From the IMG/VR virus record IMGVR_UViG_3300012096_000002, positions 1 to 51,413 of that record: DNA of 51,413 nt. One strand, 5' to 3'. The DNA comes from a virus. A program made the position numbers and the translations under genes. The notes beneath the pieces were generated by a model. The model was not told the origin of the DNA, made no database searches, and worked only from the letters and a program-made list of their open reading frames with translations. Shown here piece by piece: positions 40,770 through 47,445 of this stretch. Positions within the stretch are counted from its first letter, which is position 1; the number at the start of each line of letters is the position of its first letter.

Positions 40770-41083
40770 ACGGTGGTTACTACTGCTGCAACTTTGTAAG
40801 ACTGTCCCATTACAGAAGAAATATCAAAATACTCTGTAGCATTAGGTGTCATTCTAATGCCTGTATTGATTACTGCAGTAGGGTTAGTTCCAAATGCAAG
40901 GGAAACTGCACTGGTTGTATCGTTATTTATACGAAGTAGTTTAGTATTGTTCTGAAATGCCGCTGATTGTGCTGAAGAAGCTGAAGTAGTTATAGCTTGG
41001 GCAGCATTGATTGGAATAGGCAATGCATTCGGATAACCTCCTCCTCTAACATCTGCAAATTCAGTTACATATAAAATAGACAT
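40766..41083 (-). CDS. Small virion-like beta protein, 105 aa
   Basis: MSILYVTEFADVRGGGYPN at the start, then AQSAAFQNNTKLLRIN and a C-terminal KVAAVVTTV. Such a small beta protein commonly precedes structural genes in podoviruses; perhaps a minor capsid component. Overlaps the zinc-ribbon gene by 4 bases. Confidence 0.65.
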   Translation of the reverse strand: MSILYVTEFADVRGGGYPNALPIPINAAQAITTSASSAQSAAFQNNTKLLRINNDTTSAVSLAFGTNPTAVINTGIRMTPNATEYFDISSVMGQSYKVAAVVTTV

Positions 41084-41088
41084 TTAAA

Positions 41089-41292
41089 TTACTTCTTTCT
41101 TGCTTGTTTTAGTCCTCTGACGTATCCACCTTTATGGGCTATCTTTATAAGATCTTCAGTTAGACCATTAGTCTGTTTCTTAATTGCATCCGCTATCTTT
41201 TTATTGATGTGGATTTGAATGGTATTATATAATAAGATAACTACAGCTACAGTTGTAGCTATGTCCCCTAAAGTAGGATCAACCATAGTCAT
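41089..41292 (-). CDS. Small membrane protein, 67 aa
   Basis: One transmembrane helix (IATTVAVVILLYNTIQIHI) and a basic, helical cytoplasmic tail ending GYVRGLKQARKK. ATG overlaps the previous stop. Function unknown. Confidence 0.65.
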   Translation of the reverse strand: MTMVDPTLGDIATTVAVVILLYNTIQIHINKKIADAIKKQTNGLTEDLIKIAHKGGYVRGLKQARKK

Positions 41293-41417
41293 GTAGGTTT
41301 ATTATCAAAGACATGAGATAAAGCAGAGAATCCTGAGATCTCTGGCTTCTTTAACTCTATCTTTTTAGGCTTCATATTAGCTTTATCGTCCTTTTGACCT
41401 TTGTTACCTTTACCCAT
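41289..41417 (-). CDS. Small basic hypothetical protein, 42 aa
   Basis: Lysine-rich (MGKGNKGQKDDKANMKPKK), then a hydrophobic end (ISGFSALSHVF). Overlaps the downstream gene by 4 bases. Very short, so moderate confidence. Confidence 0.55.
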   Translation of the reverse strand: MGKGNKGQKDDKANMKPKKIELKKPEISGFSALSHVFDNKPT

Positions 41418-41420
41418 AAA

Positions 41421-41591
41421 TTATCCTTGTGTTGCATTGGGACCAGTATTAGGTCCAATTGCATCCAAGCCTAATTCCTTCTTGGAATGCGGTGGAAAGT
41501 TACGTGCTGGATGACTACTAACGTCCATAGGGGTCGCCATAGTGACGCCATAGTCTACGTTGGGATTGAGATCCAGGTTGACGTGAGCCAT
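41421..41591 (-). CDS. Small hypothetical protein, 56 aa
   Basis: MAHVNLDLNPNVDYGVTMAT, Pro/Asn-rich with little predicted structure. Its start overlaps the stop of the upstream 75-aa gene by one base. May be a short minor virion peptide. Confidence 0.55.
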   Translation of the reverse strand: MAHVNLDLNPNVDYGVTMATPMDVSSHPARNFPPHSKKELGLDAIGPNTGPNATQG

Positions 41592-41818
41592 TAGGGAGCT
41601 ACTGCAACCGGAGCAGCGGGAGTATTAGCTACTACAGCAGCCTGCATAATTGAAGTATGAGTTTGAATATCAGCCACTACTTTATCCATGGCAGAAGTAT
41701 CTGTGGAAGCTTGGGCAGCTTTAATCTTAGAAACCATACCTTCTAACATGGAAAGTACTGAAGCTTCTACGGTAGCTTCAGCAGCAACTGCATTAGCTAA
41801 ATCTTGCATCGTTGTCAT
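41591..41818 (-). CDS. Small alanine-rich helical protein, 75 aa
   Basis: Ala/Val-rich helix (ANAVAAEATVEASVLSML, split here) with an Ala/Pro tail. Start and stop overlap both neighbours by one base. No membrane segment strong enough to call. Function unknown. Confidence 0.65.
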   Translation of the reverse strand: MTTMQDLANAVAAEATVEASVLSMLEGMVSKIKAAQASTDTSAMDKVVADIQTHTSIMQAAVVANTPAAPVAVAP

Positions 41819-41925
41819 TAGTCTTTAATTCCTTTTTTCTTATCTTTGAGTTTATCTTTACGAGAACCTTCTTTGATTCCCTTCTTCTTGTCTGACTTAA
41901 AGTCAGCCTTCTGTTTAGTAGACAT
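41818..41925 (-). CDS. Very basic small peptide, 35 aa
   Basis: Half Lys/Asp: MSTKQKADFKSDKKKGIKEG, with two internal copies of KKKGIK. ATG starts near AAATGGTGATG on the minus strand; stop overlaps the next gene by one base. Probably DNA-binding, unproven. Confidence 0.5.
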   Translation of the reverse strand: MSTKQKADFKSDKKKGIKEGSRKDKLKDKKKGIKD

Positions 41926-41935
41926 CACCATTTCA

Positions 41936-42043
41936 TCACCTGTGCATGAATGAGCCTATGAAGTTTAGGACATTAGATCCTACAATCCATCCCATTCCCA
42001 TGAATAGTCCCCATAGGAACCAATCAATAGCTTTATAAAACAT
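41936..42043 (-). CDS. Small membrane peptide, 35 aa
   Basis: Tryptophan-rich hydrophobic sequence (IDWFLWGLFMGMGWIVGS). One membrane pass. Follows another membrane peptide with a 3-base gap. Function unknown. Confidence 0.55.
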   Translation of the reverse strand: MFYKAIDWFLWGLFMGMGWIVGSNVLNFIGSFMHR

Positions 42044-42046
42044 TAT

Positions 42047-42130
42047 TTACCCTTTATGAAAGTACATTAGAAGAATAGTAAGACAGACAATAGCAGTACA
42101 AGCTATCCAAGCAATGTTGTAATTAATCAT
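42047..42130 (-). CDS. Tiny membrane peptide, 27 aa
   Basis: Single helix (IAWIACTAIVCLTILLMYF). Overlaps the upstream gene stop by 4 bases (ATGA). Shortness limits certainty, but the coupled position in a run of peptides supports translation. Confidence 0.5.
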   Translation of the reverse strand: MINYNIAWIACTAIVCLTILLMYFHKG

Positions 42131-42264
42131 GCTCTTCCTCTACCTACTGCTTGACTACCTTTATGTTTACTATTCCATATCTTAGCAGCCTTAGTCTTAG
42201 CTGCTTTAGTAGACATACCCTTAGCCTTAAAGGCATCTCTTATCTTTTCATAGCCTGCTGGCAT
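42127..42264 (-). CDS. Small basic conserved phage protein, 45 aa
   Basis: MPAGYEKIRDAFKAKGMSTK and AAKTKAAKIWNSKHKG: a pattern I have seen as a widespread short phage protein of unknown function (MPAGYEKIRD... AAK/IWN). Overlaps the upstream gene by 17 bases. Confidence 0.7.
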   Translation of the reverse strand: MPAGYEKIRDAFKAKGMSTKAAKTKAAKIWNSKHKGSQAVGRGRA

Positions 42265-42451
42265 TAGTCTTAGTCCCTGGGTCTATAATTGTTGATGTCT
42301 TACTATTAGTAATATCCTCGGAGAGTACTTTCATAGCTTGTTGTCCTAATAAGACAAGTAAGACTAGTATACCTCTACTATCTAGATCTTCTATAAGAGA
42401 CTCTAGAGCAATAGGATTAGGTTTATGTCTATTAAGAACCTTGTTGGACAT
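42248..42451 (-). CDS. Hypothetical protein, 67 aa
   Basis: Start put at ATG 42451 (MSNKVLNRHKPNP) rather than GTG 42457. Amphipathic helix in the middle (GILVLLVLLGQQAMKVLS), so perhaps membrane-associated. Overlaps both neighbours. Function unknown. Confidence 0.6.
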   Translation of the reverse strand: MSNKVLNRHKPNPIALESLIEDLDSRGILVLLVLLGQQAMKVLSEDITNSKTSTIIDPGTKTNASRL

Positions 42452-42740
42452 AAACACACATTGGTTGTTGCTGAGAAGTATTGTTTAAGTTATATTCAGT
42501 AATACAGACATGACATTGGTTGTCTTGACTAGGATGTATCATGTCTTTAGTAAACTCTATACCATTCCATACTACACCTTTAGTAGTCTCTAGGATCTCT
42601 GAGCAAGAACTAATTGGATGGCAATGCTGACTACCACAACAATGGAAAGAATACCAATCGTGAGCACTAGCTTGTAGAACTCCGAATAAGACAATAAATA
42701 GGACACATAGTGCCGCCGTTCTGAATAGTTTATTTGACAT
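42432..42740 (-). CDS. Secreted cysteine-rich protein (HDWY/CC type), 102 aa
   Basis: First gene of the minus arm. Signal peptide about 1-26 (AALCVLFIVLFGVLQASA), then HDWYSFHCCGSQHCHPIS, with later Cys pairs (CHVCI, MCVYV) for disulfides. I know this HDWY..CC..C type mainly from alphaproteobacteria (Rhizobiales) and their phages; function unknown, perhaps periplasmic exclusion or envelope modification. Its ATG is at the expected transcription start of the minus promoter (42747-42775), so the mRNA is probably leaderless. Confidence 0.8.
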   Translation of the reverse strand: MSNKLFRTAALCVLFIVLFGVLQASAHDWYSFHCCGSQHCHPISSCSEILETTKGVVWNGIEFTKDMIHPSQDNQCHVCITEYNLNNTSQQQPMCVYVQQGS

Positions 42741-42775
42741 TGCATAAGTATATAGATATACTGCAGTGTTGTCAA
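42734..42775. promoter_or_regulatory. Face-to-face overlapping divergent sigma70 promoter pair
   Basis: Plus strand: TTGACA (42734-42739), 17-base spacer, TATACT (42757-42762). Minus strand: TTGACA (42775-42770), 17-base spacer, TATACT (42752-42747). The two spacers and -10 boxes interlock, making a 42-bp inverted repeat. The two promoters cannot easily be occupied together. The minus start site falls at the ATG of 42740; the plus start site is about 20 bases before ATG 42792. Main transcription switch of the genome, by inference. Confidence 0.85.
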
Positions 42776-42791
42776 GAAATAAGGTAATATC

Positions 42792-43247
42792 ATGACCAGA
42801 TGTAAGAACATCTTAAAAATTAGACTAGATCATAAAGCAGATAGAAAATTACTTCTAGAACTTTGTAATCATTTGGAAATTTCTAAAAATAATCTAAAAA
42901 GAGATGGACTTGACTATTGGAATTTATTTGGTAGAAGAGGTAAAATTGACACGGATTCTGTATTTTGGTATCTCAGAGTAAGTTGTAATTCGAAAAGAAC
43001 TTGGAGAAGGGTAAAAGAATCCCTGCCAACTATGGTATTATGGCAGGATGGAGACGATGAAGGAGCCTTAAGGCTACAAAGGTACCCTACTAAAGAAGAA
43101 GCACAAAAAATACGTAATATAGTGGGGTTTAGAAGGACAATTAAATTTACGGAGGAACAGAAGGAAATGCTTAAGAATAGATTGCAAAAGCAATCAAAAA
43201 GGTTTAATACGCATAAAACAGATTGCAAACAATCGAATGAAATATGA
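42792..43247 (+). CDS. Hypothetical protein, 151 aa, first gene of the plus arm
   Basis: ATG at 42792 with TAAGGT upstream. Basic, helical and rich in Lys/Arg/Trp (LLELCNHLEISKNNLKRD, RVSCNSKRTWRRVKES). No domain recognised. Being first behind the plus promoter, it is a candidate immediate-early host-takeover or regulatory protein. Confidence 0.8.
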   Translation: MTRCKNILKIRLDHKADRKLLLELCNHLEISKNNLKRDGLDYWNLFGRRGKIDTDSVFWYLRVSCNSKRTWRRVKESLPTMVLWQDGDDEGALRLQRYPTKEEAQKIRNIVGFRRTIKFTEEQKEMLKNRLQKQSKRFNTHKTDCKQSNEI

Positions 43248-43398
43248 ACACGAAGTAGAATTTAGAGGATTTATAGATATGATTGAATTCATCCAGACAC
43301 ATCCAGGTTTTACTATATTTGGTTTATTATCTGGTATTTATGTTTATATGTTAATAGTTGCAGTATTTAAGAAAGATAAAGACACTCCTGAACTCTAA
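43237..43398 (+). CDS. Small membrane protein, 53 aa
   Basis: Overlaps the preceding gene by 11 bases. Charged N-terminus, one membrane helix (FTIFGLLSGIYVYMLIVAVF), Lys/Asp-rich C-tail. Last gene before a 536-base non-coding region. Confidence 0.65.
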   Translation: MKYEHEVEFRGFIDMIEFIQTHPGFTIFGLLSGIYVYMLIVAVFKKDKDTPEL

Positions 43399-43934
43399 TA
43401 AAAACTTGGTGCGATATTTTGAGGGTGTAATTCATCGGCGCGCGATGACCCCCCGACCCCCTTGGGAGGGTTTTGTGCATGGTTTGTTCACGGTTCGTTC
43501 GTTGTTTGTCCGCAACAGAGGTAGCTAAATACCTAAGACTCTGATCTTGCAAATTCCTAAGAGACAAGGTTGAGTATGAATGCTAACGTAATGATTAGAT
43601 AGTGATTTCTAATGAATTATGTTAGTGTACATACGATATTCTTTAGACACTCGTCGTTAGACACAATGAGGACATAGATATGAACCAAGCGCTTTGTTCA
43701 TCATGATGGCATGATTAAAGCATCAATGCCTTGATAAGACCTTGATGTTGGTTCAAATCACGTCTTTGTGATTTGGACTGCCTTGACTTAATCACAATCA
43801 ATTGCTAATCTCTCATTGCGTCGTCAAGACGGCCCAAGGCATCGGGTAGCCGAGTCAGCGGACTTCCGTCAAACGTAGTTGCACTCAAGGCGGCAATGGT
43901 GCCAGCCAAGTGCGAAGCATGAGAGAGACAAGCT
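43399..43934 (+). other. 536-base non-coding regulatory region upstream of the 386-aa gene
   Basis: No gene supported. Contents: the element 43401-43433 shared with 3431-3461; a GC-rich palindrome TCATCG-GCGCG-CGATGA and a C/G-rich tract (about 43431-43470); GTTCGTTCGTTG repeats near 43493; an AAATCAC/GTGATTT hairpin (about 43755-43774); a sigma70-like promoter TTGACT-N17-TAATCT (43783-43811) and a roughly 115-base structured leader. Could include a replication origin or packaging site as well as the promoter. Confidence 0.6.
43783..43811 (+). promoter_or_regulatory. Sigma70-type promoter for the 386-aa gene
   Basis: TTGACT (43783-43788), 17-base spacer, TAATCT (43806-43811). Leads into an unusually long leader of about 115 bases with several inverted repeats before ATG 43935. 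Confidence 0.6.
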
Positions 43935-45095
43935 ATGAAAAACGTTCTTAATCCCAAGGCACAGCAGCCAGTCGAAGCACCTCGCGTTGATCCTCACCAA
44001 TACGAGATCGGCGCTGCAATGGAGGCCAATGCCAAGGAAGTGGCTTCTAACTCAGATTGGCTCTCGGCGACCATCAACACCATTGCCAAGGCCAAGCAAG
44101 ACTATGAGGGCGGACCATTTGCCGTCATGTTCAAGGTCATGGAGAAGATGGACGCCGATACTATCAATGCTCTGCCCGATCCGGACAGTGAGACTGGCAA
44201 CAATCCGGGCAAGTACAAAGTCCGGACGGTTGGCGGCAAGGGCAAGCCAGTCGTCAAGGAACGCAAGTATTACCACGTTCTTTCCGACTATCTGCCCGGT
44301 AACATCGTCAAGCAACAGCGTATCGACATGCTGGAATTGAGCATGAAAGACCCTGTTCAATACAACGTGTCATCGGTGTCACAAGACATCAAGGACATGG
44401 ATCGGGATCGGCGAGGCGCTGAGGTATCCAAACTTAGCGGTGAGCTGTCTACCTCAAGGTCGAATGTCCTCGCTGCATTCGAATTGTTGTTCCACATCCG
44501 GGCAGTCAATGCACTGCCGGGTGTCGAGGCCAATGTGATGTACGCATTGGACGACAAGGGACAGGAACTCAACGGCGAGGACGGTCGCGAGTGTGTGGTT
44601 GAGAATACCAAAACACCTATCATAGTCACAACCACAATCGACGGTCGCAAGGGCAAGGATACTACGCAACTCGGTATTACTTCCTTCAAGAAGCTACGCC
44701 CTGCTATCGCAATGGAGAAGGGCGGCACTTACCAAGCTCTGATCGACAGTGCACCGACGATCAAGCGTGGTACCAAAGGCGAGGAGGAACCGGGTGGTAC
44801 CAAGCCCTCGCTTATCAACACCAATGAGACACTGTTCACTCGCATGGTAGACATTCATGACTACCTTGACGTGATCACCAGCGACACCAAACAGACCGCA
44901 TACTCTGCGATCCTTGGTATGCTGAACAAGAAAGAGGGTAGCGAGGACATGCTCGTTACCTTCACCGAAGTCAGGGACTTCCTGAATACCCTGCTCTCTA
45001 AGACCTACAAGGCCGGAGAGAGATATCAGGAACTCACTATCAAGCGTGCTGAGGCTGAAGCTAACAAGGCCGAAGTCAAAAAGACCGGGACCTAA
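43935..45095 (+). CDS. Hypothetical protein, 386 aa, GC-rich
   Basis: Charged, Lys/Glu/Asp-rich, without hydrophobic segments; a KERKYYHVLSDYLPGN motif and a coiled C-terminal tail (ERYQELTIKRAEAEANKAE) stand out. No domain recognised. Higher GC and different codon use than the small neighbours, and its own promoter. Followed by an 8-bp hairpin (45109-45130). Possibly abundant early, or a structural accessory protein; unknown. Confidence 0.85.
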   Translation: MKNVLNPKAQQPVEAPRVDPHQYEIGAAMEANAKEVASNSDWLSATINTIAKAKQDYEGGPFAVMFKVMEKMDADTINALPDPDSETGNNPGKYKVRTVGGKGKPVVKERKYYHVLSDYLPGNIVKQQRIDMLELSMKDPVQYNVSSVSQDIKDMDRDRRGAEVSKLSGELSTSRSNVLAAFELLFHIRAVNALPGVEANVMYALDDKGQELNGEDGRECVVENTKTPIIVTTTIDGRKGKDTTQLGITSFKKLRPAIAMEKGGTYQALIDSAPTIKRGTKGEEEPGGTKPSLINTNETLFTRMVDIHDYLDVITSDTKQTAYSAILGMLNKKEGSEDMLVTFTEVRDFLNTLLSKTYKAGERYQELTIKRAEAEANKAEVKKTGT

Positions 45096-45108
45096 GATTG
45101 TAAGCTAT

Positions 45109-45130
45109 TGCCCGTCTAAGACGACGGGCA
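45109..45130 (+). terminator. 8-bp GC hairpin after the 386-aa gene
   Basis: TGCCCGTC (45109-45116) pairs with GACGGGCA (45123-45130), loop TAAGAC. No U tract, so termination is doubtful; a processing or stability hairpin is possible. A second 5-bp hairpin (CGTGC/GCACG) follows a few bases on. Confidence 0.45.
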
Positions 45131-45164
45131 GTGGCGTGCAATCAAGCACGATAAGGGAACTAAT

Positions 45165-45377
45165 ATGGCTCATGTAACATACACCTTGCGATATCGTGAT
45201 AATGGCTCGGTTGTCATTGTTAGTTCCGATGGACGTGAGAGTGAGCCGGTTGGCTATCAAGGTATAGCTAAGCTAGATCACAATATCTGTGCTACATCGG
45301 ACTACTATCGCGGCGTGCTACCTGCATTGTTCATAGCCAGCACATTGCAAGAACATCCCGAATATATTCCCGGCTAA
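45165..45377 (+). CDS. Hypothetical protein, 70 aa
   Basis: ATG at 45165 with TAAGGGAA about 8 bases upstream. Beta pattern (VTYTLRYRDNGSVVIVSSDG). Ends just before the terminator at 45389-45420. No family recognised. Confidence 0.75.
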   Translation: MAHVTYTLRYRDNGSVVIVSSDGRESEPVGYQGIAKLDHNICATSDYYRGVLPALFIASTLQEHPEYIPG

Positions 45378-45388
45378 TCAATAACTTA

Positions 45389-45420
45389 ACCCGTGTGTCT
45401 TAATTGGCACACGGGTTTTT
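45389..45420 (+). terminator. Rho-independent terminator
   Basis: ACCCGTGTG (45389-45397) pairs with CACACGGGT (45408-45416), followed by a T-run TTTTCTTT. Ends the 43935-45377 operon. Confidence 0.93.
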
Positions 45421-45653
45421 CTTTACCTTAATCTGTTCTATGTTTGTCCCATCCGGTGTGGCATTAATGTCACACACGCAAAGCGTGATAGGTTTTAATA
45501 CTTGCGCGCGTGTGTATATGATTGTTCATATACATGAACAAAGCAGTCCATTCATGTATATTAACAAGGATGGTTGAATTAGCTAGTTTGACTTAACTTG
45601 TTGGGCATGGGATAATACATAATTCCAGAAGCGCAGACGAAAGGGGAAATACC
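45421..45653 (+). promoter_or_regulatory. Regulatory gap with nested inverted repeats and a sigma70 promoter
   Basis: GTGTGGCATTAATGTCACAC near 45456-45475 is a near-perfect palindrome. ATATACATGAA (45528-45538) pairs with TTCATGTATAT (45551-45561), and overlaps a second possible stem GTTCAT/ATGAAC (45524-45539), so the two folds exclude each other. Then TTGACT (45588-45593), 17-base spacer, GATAAT (45611-45616). Regulated entry to the accessory gene set. Confidence 0.7.
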
Positions 45654-45911
45654 ATGTCTAAGTATTCGTTAATACTCACCATGCAACAACGTTACAACAG
45701 CCATGTCATCACCCGACAGACTGGATTCATTCCCAACTGTATGCCAGTAGTGGATACATTCATCGATCGGTCACCGGAAGAAGTCCGTGCAATGCTGACT
45801 CAAGATCCATACCATCAAGTATGGGATGACTACCGCAATGGTGTATTGGGCTGGAATGAATGGCTCAACCATCCCATCCACAAGCGGAAACCATATTCTC
45901 CAATACGTTGA
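45654..45911 (+). CDS. Hypothetical protein, 85 aa
   Basis: ATG at 45654 preceded by AAAGGGGAAATACC, a strong ribosome site that recurs at 47942. Aromatic/histidine-rich C-terminus (WDDYRNGVLGWNEWLNHP). No family recognised. First gene after its promoter. Confidence 0.8.
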   Translation: MSKYSLILTMQQRYNSHVITRQTGFIPNCMPVVDTFIDRSPEEVRAMLTQDPYHQVWDDYRNGVLGWNEWLNHPIHKRKPYSPIR

Positions 45912-45931
45912 TTGTTCTTACAATCTGTTAG
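45910..45931. promoter_or_regulatory. Dyad element, copy B (second copy 12326-12347)
   Basis: GATTGT-T-CTTACAATC, nearly the same inverted repeat as copy A, followed by TGTTAG. It begins inside the stop codon of the 85-aa gene. A shared operator or protein-binding site is possible. Confidence 0.45.
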
Positions 45932-46022
45932 CGCCCACGCGCATAGAGGCTACGTTGGCCTAAACAACGTCACAGCTAGGCATCTGTATAAACTGCCGCA
46001 TCTTTCACAAGGGAGAAGCAAC

Positions 46023-46274
46023 ATGTTAGTATTGAGCATCCTCTACATACTCACGCAATATGACGGACCTCCGATGTGGGATCGAGGCGAACCATATTGG
46101 GATCAAAGACGATGGGAGAATAGACAGCCTCCTCCACGTCGTTGGGGACCACAGAAAGACCCATGCATCTATTTCGGAGATTGTCGTGGCCCACGTGACC
46201 GGGACTTAAATGATCCCCGTCCATATCCTATGCCACCAGATCCATTCCCGCCTCCACGTTATGATGACTATTAA
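46023..46274 (+). CDS. Small secreted or membrane Pro/Arg/Asp-rich protein, 83 aa
   Basis: Start set at ATG 46023, with AAGGGAGAAG about 8 bases upstream; the longer frame from 45912 lacks one. A short hydrophobic N-terminus (MLVLSILYILTQ) like a signal or anchor is followed by a disordered WDRGEPYWDQRRWENRQPPP region and two Cys (CIYFGDC). Perhaps an envelope-active early protein. Confidence 0.7.
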   Translation: MLVLSILYILTQYDGPPMWDRGEPYWDQRRWENRQPPPRRWGPQKDPCIYFGDCRGPRDRDLNDPRPYPMPPDPFPPPRYDDY

Positions 46275-46297
46275 TCTTCCACAATAGGGGTAATACC

Positions 46298-46489
46298 ATG
46301 ACTGCACACACACAAAATCTAACACCAGTGCATATCCTGATCTCCAGAAACAAGGAGATGTGGTGGACCTATACCTTGGTCATCTGGAGAGATACCGAAA
46401 GAACATCTACTGAGATGTATTCCACGCCTACCGCAGCATTCAATGCTGCATTATTTGAGCTCAATAGGAGGGGATACTATGAGCCATGA
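46298..46489 (+). CDS. Hypothetical protein, 63 aa
   Basis: ATG at 46298 after AGGGGTAATACC. Beta-strand pattern (MWWTYTLVIWRDTERTSTEM). Overlaps the next gene by 11 bases. No family recognised. Confidence 0.7.
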   Translation: MTAHTQNLTPVHILISRNKEMWWTYTLVIWRDTERTSTEMYSTPTAAFNAALFELNRRGYYEP

Positions 46490-46742
46490 TAATTACTTGG
46501 AGACACTGAGTCGTATCAGGTGCGTACTTGAGCCTAAGGGTGTGTTCCTTAGCCTTCCTCATTTAAAGAAGTACGTGGAAGAGTATACTAGCGGCAGAAT
46601 GCGTCCACATTTTCCTATGCCTGCAATACGACTTTACGTTCAAATATATGATTTGTGTGTAGATATATTTGACGATAGTAACAATGGAATGACTTTCTAC
46701 AAAGGAGAGGGACCAGATGAAACGAATTGGAATATTTATTGA
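46479..46742 (+). CDS. Hypothetical protein, 87 aa
   Basis: Start at ATG 46479 with AGGAGGGGATACT, a very strong ribosome site; the longer frame from 46443 has none. Mixed alpha/beta (SRIRCVLEPKGVFLSLP). Overlaps the NYN gene by 26 bases. Function unknown. Confidence 0.75.
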   Translation: MSHDNYLETLSRIRCVLEPKGVFLSLPHLKKYVEEYTSGRMRPHFPMPAIRLYVQIYDLCVDIFDDSNNGMTFYKGEGPDETNWNIY

Positions 46743-47265
46743 TGGTTCCAATCTGTACATGTCTACTAAAGCATTAGGCTTCAGGGTCGACTTCACTAAG
46801 TTACTTAACTATTACAAGGAACAAGGTGATGTTGCTCATGCCTTCTACTTCACTGCTCTACCACCTAAGGAGGTACAATCAGGTCTACGAAGAATGATTG
46901 ATTACGTAGATTACAATGGTTTCACTGTGATTCAGAAGGAAACCAAGGAATATACTGATACCGAGGGCGTTAAGAAACTGAAGGGGAACATGGATGTTGA
47001 GATTGCTGTGCGTGTTAACGAGACTGCACCATTCATCACCAATCTTGTGCTATTCTCAGGTGATGGTGACTTCCATGCACTACTTGAGTCAGTGCAGCGG
47101 AGGTACGGTATACATTGTACTGTGGTCTCTGCTAGGTCGCTAATTGCTGATAGTCTGCGTCGACAAGCCAATGAGTTTGTCGATTTGGCAACGCTTCGTG
47201 ATAGGTTTGAGCACGCGGACTCTATCCTACGCAAACGTAAGTTTAACTTCTTAGATGGAAAGTGA
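46717..47265 (+). CDS. NYN-domain (LabA/DUF88-like) putative ribonuclease, 182 aa
   Basis: PIN-like fold nuclease. Seen: FIDGSN (Asp9), NMDVEIAVR (Asp93), FSGDGDF (Asp116, Asp118), the acidic set that binds metal in NYN domains, plus a VVSARSL segment. AAGGAGAGGGACC ribosome site. An early phage ribonuclease could cut host tRNA/mRNA or counter host systems; the substrate is unknown. Length matches stand-alone NYN proteins (about 180). Confidence 0.85.
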   Translation: MKRIGIFIDGSNLYMSTKALGFRVDFTKLLNYYKEQGDVAHAFYFTALPPKEVQSGLRRMIDYVDYNGFTVIQKETKEYTDTEGVKKLKGNMDVEIAVRVNETAPFITNLVLFSGDGDFHALLESVQRRYGIHCTVVSARSLIADSLRRQANEFVDLATLRDRFEHADSILRKRKFNFLDGK

Positions 47266-47441
47266 TGACCATGCACTACATCTTAATCATAATACATCTT
47301 CAAGCCGGAATTGTTATTGCTCCAGGCCATTACAGCAGCCTAGCACTCTGCAGCAAGGCAGCTGAAACTATAATGCAGAGTGCTAGTGGACCTATAAAAG
47401 CAGTCTGCATCAACGCTCCTGACAATATCGAAGGAGTTTAA
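47265..47441 (+). CDS. Small hypothetical protein, 58 aa
   Basis: ATG overlaps the NYN stop (TGATG); ATG 47271 is an alternative. Hydrophobic start (YILIIIHLQAGIVIAPG) like a signal peptide, then two Cys. May be exported or membrane-bound. Function unknown. Confidence 0.6.
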   Translation: MTMHYILIIIHLQAGIVIAPGHYSSLALCSKAAETIMQSASGPIKAVCINAPDNIEGV

Positions 47442-47445
47442 AACC

